Shown in pieces: positions 61,030 through 64,000 of a stretch of 64,000 nt of DNA. A program made the translations under genes and the position numbers. How positions within the stretch are numbered: position 1 is the first letter of the stretch; every line of letters starts with the position of its first letter. The DNA is from Thermodesulfobacteriota bacterium. Lineage in GTDB: Bacteria > Desulfobacterota > WTBG01 > CAIYCZ01 > CAIRTM01. The stretch is from the NCBI GenBank assembly GCA_026415325.1, contig JAOAHH010000134.1, forward strand, positions 1 to 64,000, read 5' to 3'. Below the pieces are notes generated by a model. It was not told the origin of the DNA and searched no databases. It worked only from the letters and a program-made list of their open reading frames with translations.

Positions 61030-62568
61030 ATGCAGGTCCTGCTCATCCATCCGCCGGTGACAAAACCGTCCGAACCACCGGCAGGTATTGCGCTGCTTGC
61101 CACAGCGCTGCGCAGCCATGGTATTTCATGCGTTACGGTTGATGCAAACCGTGAGGGCTTGCTTGAACTCATGGGCATGCCCTGCGCAGCTTCGGACACT
61201 TGGACCCGCCGCGCCGCACGGTCTGTCAATGGTGCCATTGCACTCCTGCGCTCCCCCGAAGCATGGCGTTCCTTTGACCGCTACTGTCGGGCTGTCCGTG
61301 ATTGCAACCGCATGCTTGCCGTGCAGGGAGCGACTTCAGGGGTCCGTCTGTCGTGTGGGGATTACCGCGACAGCCGCCGCTCACCGCTCCGCTCCGCTGA
61401 TCTGCGCGACGCAGCTTATCGGTATGAGCAGAACCCTTTCTTTCCATATTTTTCAGGCCGCATTGATCCGCTCCTGCAGAATAATCCGCAGCTCATTGGC
61501 TTTTCTCTCAACTTTCTCAGTCAGGCATTGACCGCCTTTGCCATGATCGGTTTTATCCGAAGCAGCGGATACACCGGACGGATTGTCCTCGGCGGCGGTC
61601 TGATTACCTCATGGCTGCGCCGGGGCGTGCACGACAACCCGTTTCCTGATCTTGTGGATGAACTCATCGATGGTCCCGGAGAACAGCGGATCGTTGCGCT
61701 GTGCGGCAAAAACTTCCATAAGATGATCCCTGTGACGCCAGATTATAGCGGATCGCTTGATCCGGCACAGTATCTGTCGCCCGTGCTTATTTTGCCGTAC
61801 CGCTGCTCCTGCGGCTGTTACTGGAGCAAGTGTTCATTTTGCCCTGAAACAGCAGAAGGCACTCCCTACCAACCATTGCCACCGGACGCTGTTATCGCTG
61901 ACCTTAACCACCTTGTCCAGACCTTGAGACCGGGGCTTATCCATTTTCTTGACAATGCGCTCAGCCCTTTGTTGTTGCATGCCCTGATCGATCATCCTCC
62001 CAGGGTGCCGTGGTACGGCTTTGCCCGTATTACTGAAGAGCTGACAGACCCTGATTTCTGTACACGGCTCCGCCAATCCGGATGTTGCATGCTGCAGCTC
62101 GGCATTGAATCATGTGATGATCGCGTGCTCGAGAAGCTGCGGAAAGGTATTACCCTTGACCGTGTGGAACGGGCGCTCCGTGCTTTGCAGCACGCAGGCA
62201 TTGCGGTTTATGCTTACGTACTGTTTGGAACACCGGCAGAAACACCGGAAAGCGCCCGCCGCACTCTTGCCGGTATCGTGCGCATGAGCGCTGCCATCAG
62301 ATTTTTAAACCTCGCCATCTTTACAATGCCGTTGACCGCTACCGACCGGAAGCAGCGCGCACCGCTTTTTTACAATGCCGATCTTTCTCTGTGCCGCGAT
62401 CTAGTGCATCCCCACGGATGGGACCGTGCCGCAATCCGGCGTTTCCTTCAGAGAGAGTTTACATCCCATCCTGCAATCGCGCCGATTATCAGACGCGATC
62501 CTCCCCTGTTTACGTCAAACCATGCCCCTTTTTTCTGCCCCGCATGGGAGCACCAAGAACACACCTGA
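61030..62568 (+). CDS. Cobalamin-domain radical SAM protein with Cx4Cx2C cluster motif
   Basis: 512 residues from ATG 61030 (GAGGG 6 nt upstream). N-terminal B12-binding-like Rossmann domain (IHPPVTKPSEPPAGIALLATALRSHG). The radical SAM cluster motif is C263-x4-C268-x2-C271 (CYWSKCSFC), preceded by Cys259 and Cys261, rather than the standard Cx3Cx2C. Later GIESCDDRVLEKLRKGIT and VYAYVLFGTPAET are typical radical SAM strands. Class B radical methyltransferase-like or methylene-bridge chemistry is possible; the substrate is unknown. Confidence 0.82.
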   Translation: MQVLLIHPPVTKPSEPPAGIALLATALRSHGISCVTVDANREGLLELMGMPCAASDTWTRRAARSVNGAIALLRSPEAWRSFDRYCRAVRDCNRMLAVQGATSGVRLSCGDYRDSRRSPLRSADLRDAAYRYEQNPFFPYFSGRIDPLLQNNPQLIGFSLNFLSQALTAFAMIGFIRSSGYTGRIVLGGGLITSWLRRGVHDNPFPDLVDELIDGPGEQRIVALCGKNFHKMIPVTPDYSGSLDPAQYLSPVLILPYRCSCGCYWSKCSFCPETAEGTPYQPLPPDAVIADLNHLVQTLRPGLIHFLDNALSPLLLHALIDHPPRVPWYGFARITEELTDPDFCTRLRQSGCCMLQLGIESCDDRVLEKLRKGITLDRVERALRALQHAGIAVYAYVLFGTPAETPESARRTLAGIVRMSAAIRFLNLAIFTMPLTATDRKQRAPLFYNADLSLCRDLVHPHGWDRAAIRRFLQREFTSHPAIAPIIRRDPPLFTSNHAPFFCPAWEHQEHT

Positions 62569-62646
62569 ATTTGACTTTTGCCTTGACACACCCCGGTGCT
62601 TTCATCATGATATTTTTGAAGCGATGGTGATGTTTGAATAAAATGT

Positions 62647-64000
62647 ATGCGCTGTTTGCTGGGAATTGATATCGGATCTGTCTCGGTTAAGGCGGCATTG
62701 GTGTCACCTGATGGCAACGTGCTCTGCACCCGGTACCGGCGTTCCTATGGTCGTCCTCTTGCAGTGCTGCGCACAGTGCTTGCCGAGCTCATCGACAACT
62801 CTTCAGCACCCACCATTATTGGGGTTGCGGCAACCGGCACTGGCGGCAAACTGATTTCCGAAATCCTCGGCTGCCGCTACATCAACGAAGCGGTCGCCCA
62901 GAGCAGGGCTACTGCAGCGCTGCATCCCGAAGTGCGGACCATTATTGAAATCGGCGGCGAAGATGCAAAGCTGATGGTGCTCGCGTTATCACCGGGGAGC
63001 TCCCGTGCGCAGCTTCAGGACGTTGCTATGAACACCATATGCGCAGCAGGAACCGGCTCATTTCTTGACCAGCAGGCACAGCGCCTCGGCATCTCTATCG
63101 AGCATGAGTTCGGCATAATGGCATGCCGCTCAGAACATCCGCCGCGGATTGCGGGGAGATGCAGCGTGTTTGCCAAATCCGACATGATCCACCTCCAACA
63201 GGCCGCAACACCTGCGCATGACATTGTCATGGGTCTGTGTCTTGCCCTTGCCCGCACCTTTAAAAGCACGGTCATCAAAAACCGTCCGCTCAACCGCCCG
63301 ATAGCTTTTCAAGGCGGCGTCGCCGCAAATGCAGGTATGGTGCGCGCCTTTGAGCAGGTGCTCGAGATTCCGGCCGGCGAGCTGATCATCCCGAAACACT
63401 TTGCCTGTATGGGTGCAATCGGTGCGGTTCTTTGTATGCTTGATACCGGTTCTCTCAGCCCTTTTATCGGGCTTGAACCGCTTGATCGTCTTCTTCGCGC
63501 CGCTGCCCCTCAGGTTACACGACATGACCCACTGCCGATGCAGCCACACCAGTTACAAACGGCCGCCGAGCCGATCATCGGAGAGACGCTCTGTGATGCA
63601 TACCTTGGCGTTGATGTCGGTTCGATCAGCACCAATATTGTGGTGCTCGATGCCAGCGGTAGGGTCATCGCCCGCAGGTATCTCATGACCGCGGGGCGAC
63701 CGATTGAAGCAGTACGGCAGGGCCTTGCCGAAATCGGGGCTGAAATCGGTGACCGTGTCATTGTTCGGGCTGCCGCGACCACCGGGTCGGGCAGGTATTT
63801 GATTGGCGACTTTGTCGGTGCAGATATCGTCATCAACGAAATCACCGCACATGCACGGGGCGCCATCAGTGTTGATCCCCGCGTGGATACGATCTTTGAA
63901 ATCGGCGGTCAGGATTCAAAATACATTCGCATCGAGAACGGCGCTGTTGTTGACTTTACTATGAACAAAGTGTGTGCGGCAGGCACCGGATCATTTTTGG
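62647..64000 (+). CDS. Tandem 2-hydroxyacyl-CoA dehydratase activase (BadF/BcrA/HgdC family), 3' end outside window
   Basis: Open from ATG 62647 to the window edge, 451 codons read. First activase domain (about 1-265): GIDIGSVSVKAAL, TGTGGKL, IGGEDAKLM and NTICAAGTGSFLDQQA with cluster Cys132. The second begins about residue 318 (GVDVGSISTNIVVLD, TTGSGR, IGGQDSKYI, NKVCAAGTGSF) and is cut by the edge. Each domain binds ATP and an interdimer [4Fe-4S] cluster to inject an electron into a dehydratase. The tandem form belongs to very large proteins that continue into a dehydratase-like module. It fits anaerobic acyl-CoA metabolism, as does the ETF operon. Confidence 0.9.
   Translation, partial: MRCLLGIDIGSVSVKAALVSPDGNVLCTRYRRSYGRPLAVLRTVLAELIDNSSAPTIIGVAATGTGGKLISEILGCRYINEAVAQSRATAALHPEVRTIIEIGGEDAKLMVLALSPGSSRAQLQDVAMNTICAAGTGSFLDQQAQRLGISIEHEFGIMACRSEHPPRIAGRCSVFAKSDMIHLQQAATPAHDIVMGLCLALARTFKSTVIKNRPLNRPIAFQGGVAANAGMVRAFEQVLEIPAGELIIPKHFACMGAIGAVLCMLDTGSLSPFIGLEPLDRLLRAAAPQVTRHDPLPMQPHQLQTAAEPIIGETLCDAYLGVDVGSISTNIVVLDASGRVIARRYLMTAGRPIEAVRQGLAEIGAEIGDRVIVRAAATTGSGRYLIGDFVGADIVINEITAHARGAISVDPRVDTIFEIGGQDSKYIRIENGAVVDFTMNKVCAAGTGSFL

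Overview
The window looks like a chromosomal stretch from a Gram-negative, probably anaerobic bacterium of moderate GC content, most like the Desulfobacterota or a neighbouring phylum. The outer-membrane evidence is a beta-barrel porin, an LPS-core-type kinase and several lipoproteins. The anaerobic evidence is a Re-type citrate synthase, FeoB-type ferrous iron uptake, several radical SAM enzymes, an ETF/acyl-CoA dehydrogenase operon and a 2-hydroxyacyl-CoA dehydratase activase. I cannot name a genus from the sequence alone. I see no transposase, integrase, phage structural gene or CRISPR array, and coding density is high.

Layout, 1-14 kb: the end of a flavodoxin-like gene and a small zinc-ribbon protein; a leftward operon of Re-citrate synthase, NAD isocitrate dehydrogenase and a GntR/FCD repressor, with a matching operator over its promoter; an FkbH-like HAD/SGNH protein; feoB with a DtxR-FeoA fusion regulator; an adenosine-specific kinase, a small unknown protein and an HD hydrolase; then the widely conserved block tadA, tRNA-Ser(GGA), 4.5S SRP RNA, dnaX, ybaB, recR. 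tadA runs 23 nt into the tRNA gene, and dnaX carries an A10 run behind a Shine-Dalgarno-like hexamer that may be a frameshift or slippage site.

14.5-27 kb: a MacB/Lol-like tripartite ABC export operon, a minimal penicillin-binding transpeptidase, then an Rrf2 regulator, a porin and a PstSCAB-like ABC transporter. The binding protein and ATPase of this transporter depart from classical phosphate-uptake motifs.

27-40.5 kb: a MurC/Mpl-type ligase; a REC-PAS-DHp protein with no ATPase domain next to an HPt protein; a leftward run of odd genes (GNAT, radical SAM, lipoprotein, a protein resembling ferredoxin-dependent bilin reductases, a TIM-barrel isomerase and a small protein); a YifB/ComM ATPase; an LPS-kinase-like protein; an L-2-hydroxyglutarate-oxidase-like flavoprotein; and an orphan DppBC permease pair.

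40.6-48.5 kb is a signalling island: a 1030-residue MinD/FleN-HDOD-GAF-histidine kinase fusion, a REC-PAS-kinase-REC hybrid, and a NarX/NarL-type kinase and regulator pair. 48.7-64 kb: small unknown proteins, a stand-alone NFACT-R protein beside rpe, an excisionase-type HTH protein, the acyl-CoA dehydrogenase and EtfAB operon with a strong promoter, a TRL-family protein, a PflA-like radical SAM enzyme overlapping rimO, a FemAB-like acyltransferase, a CorC/HlyC protein, a cobalamin-domain radical SAM protein and the start of a tandem-domain dehydratase activase that runs off the end.

The strongest leads for something new are the MinD-HDOD-GAF-kinase fusion, the bilin-reductase-like protein in an otherwise non-photosynthetic setting, the Rrf2-controlled Pst-like transporter with altered ligand motifs, the tadA/tRNA-Ser overlap and the dnaX slippery run.
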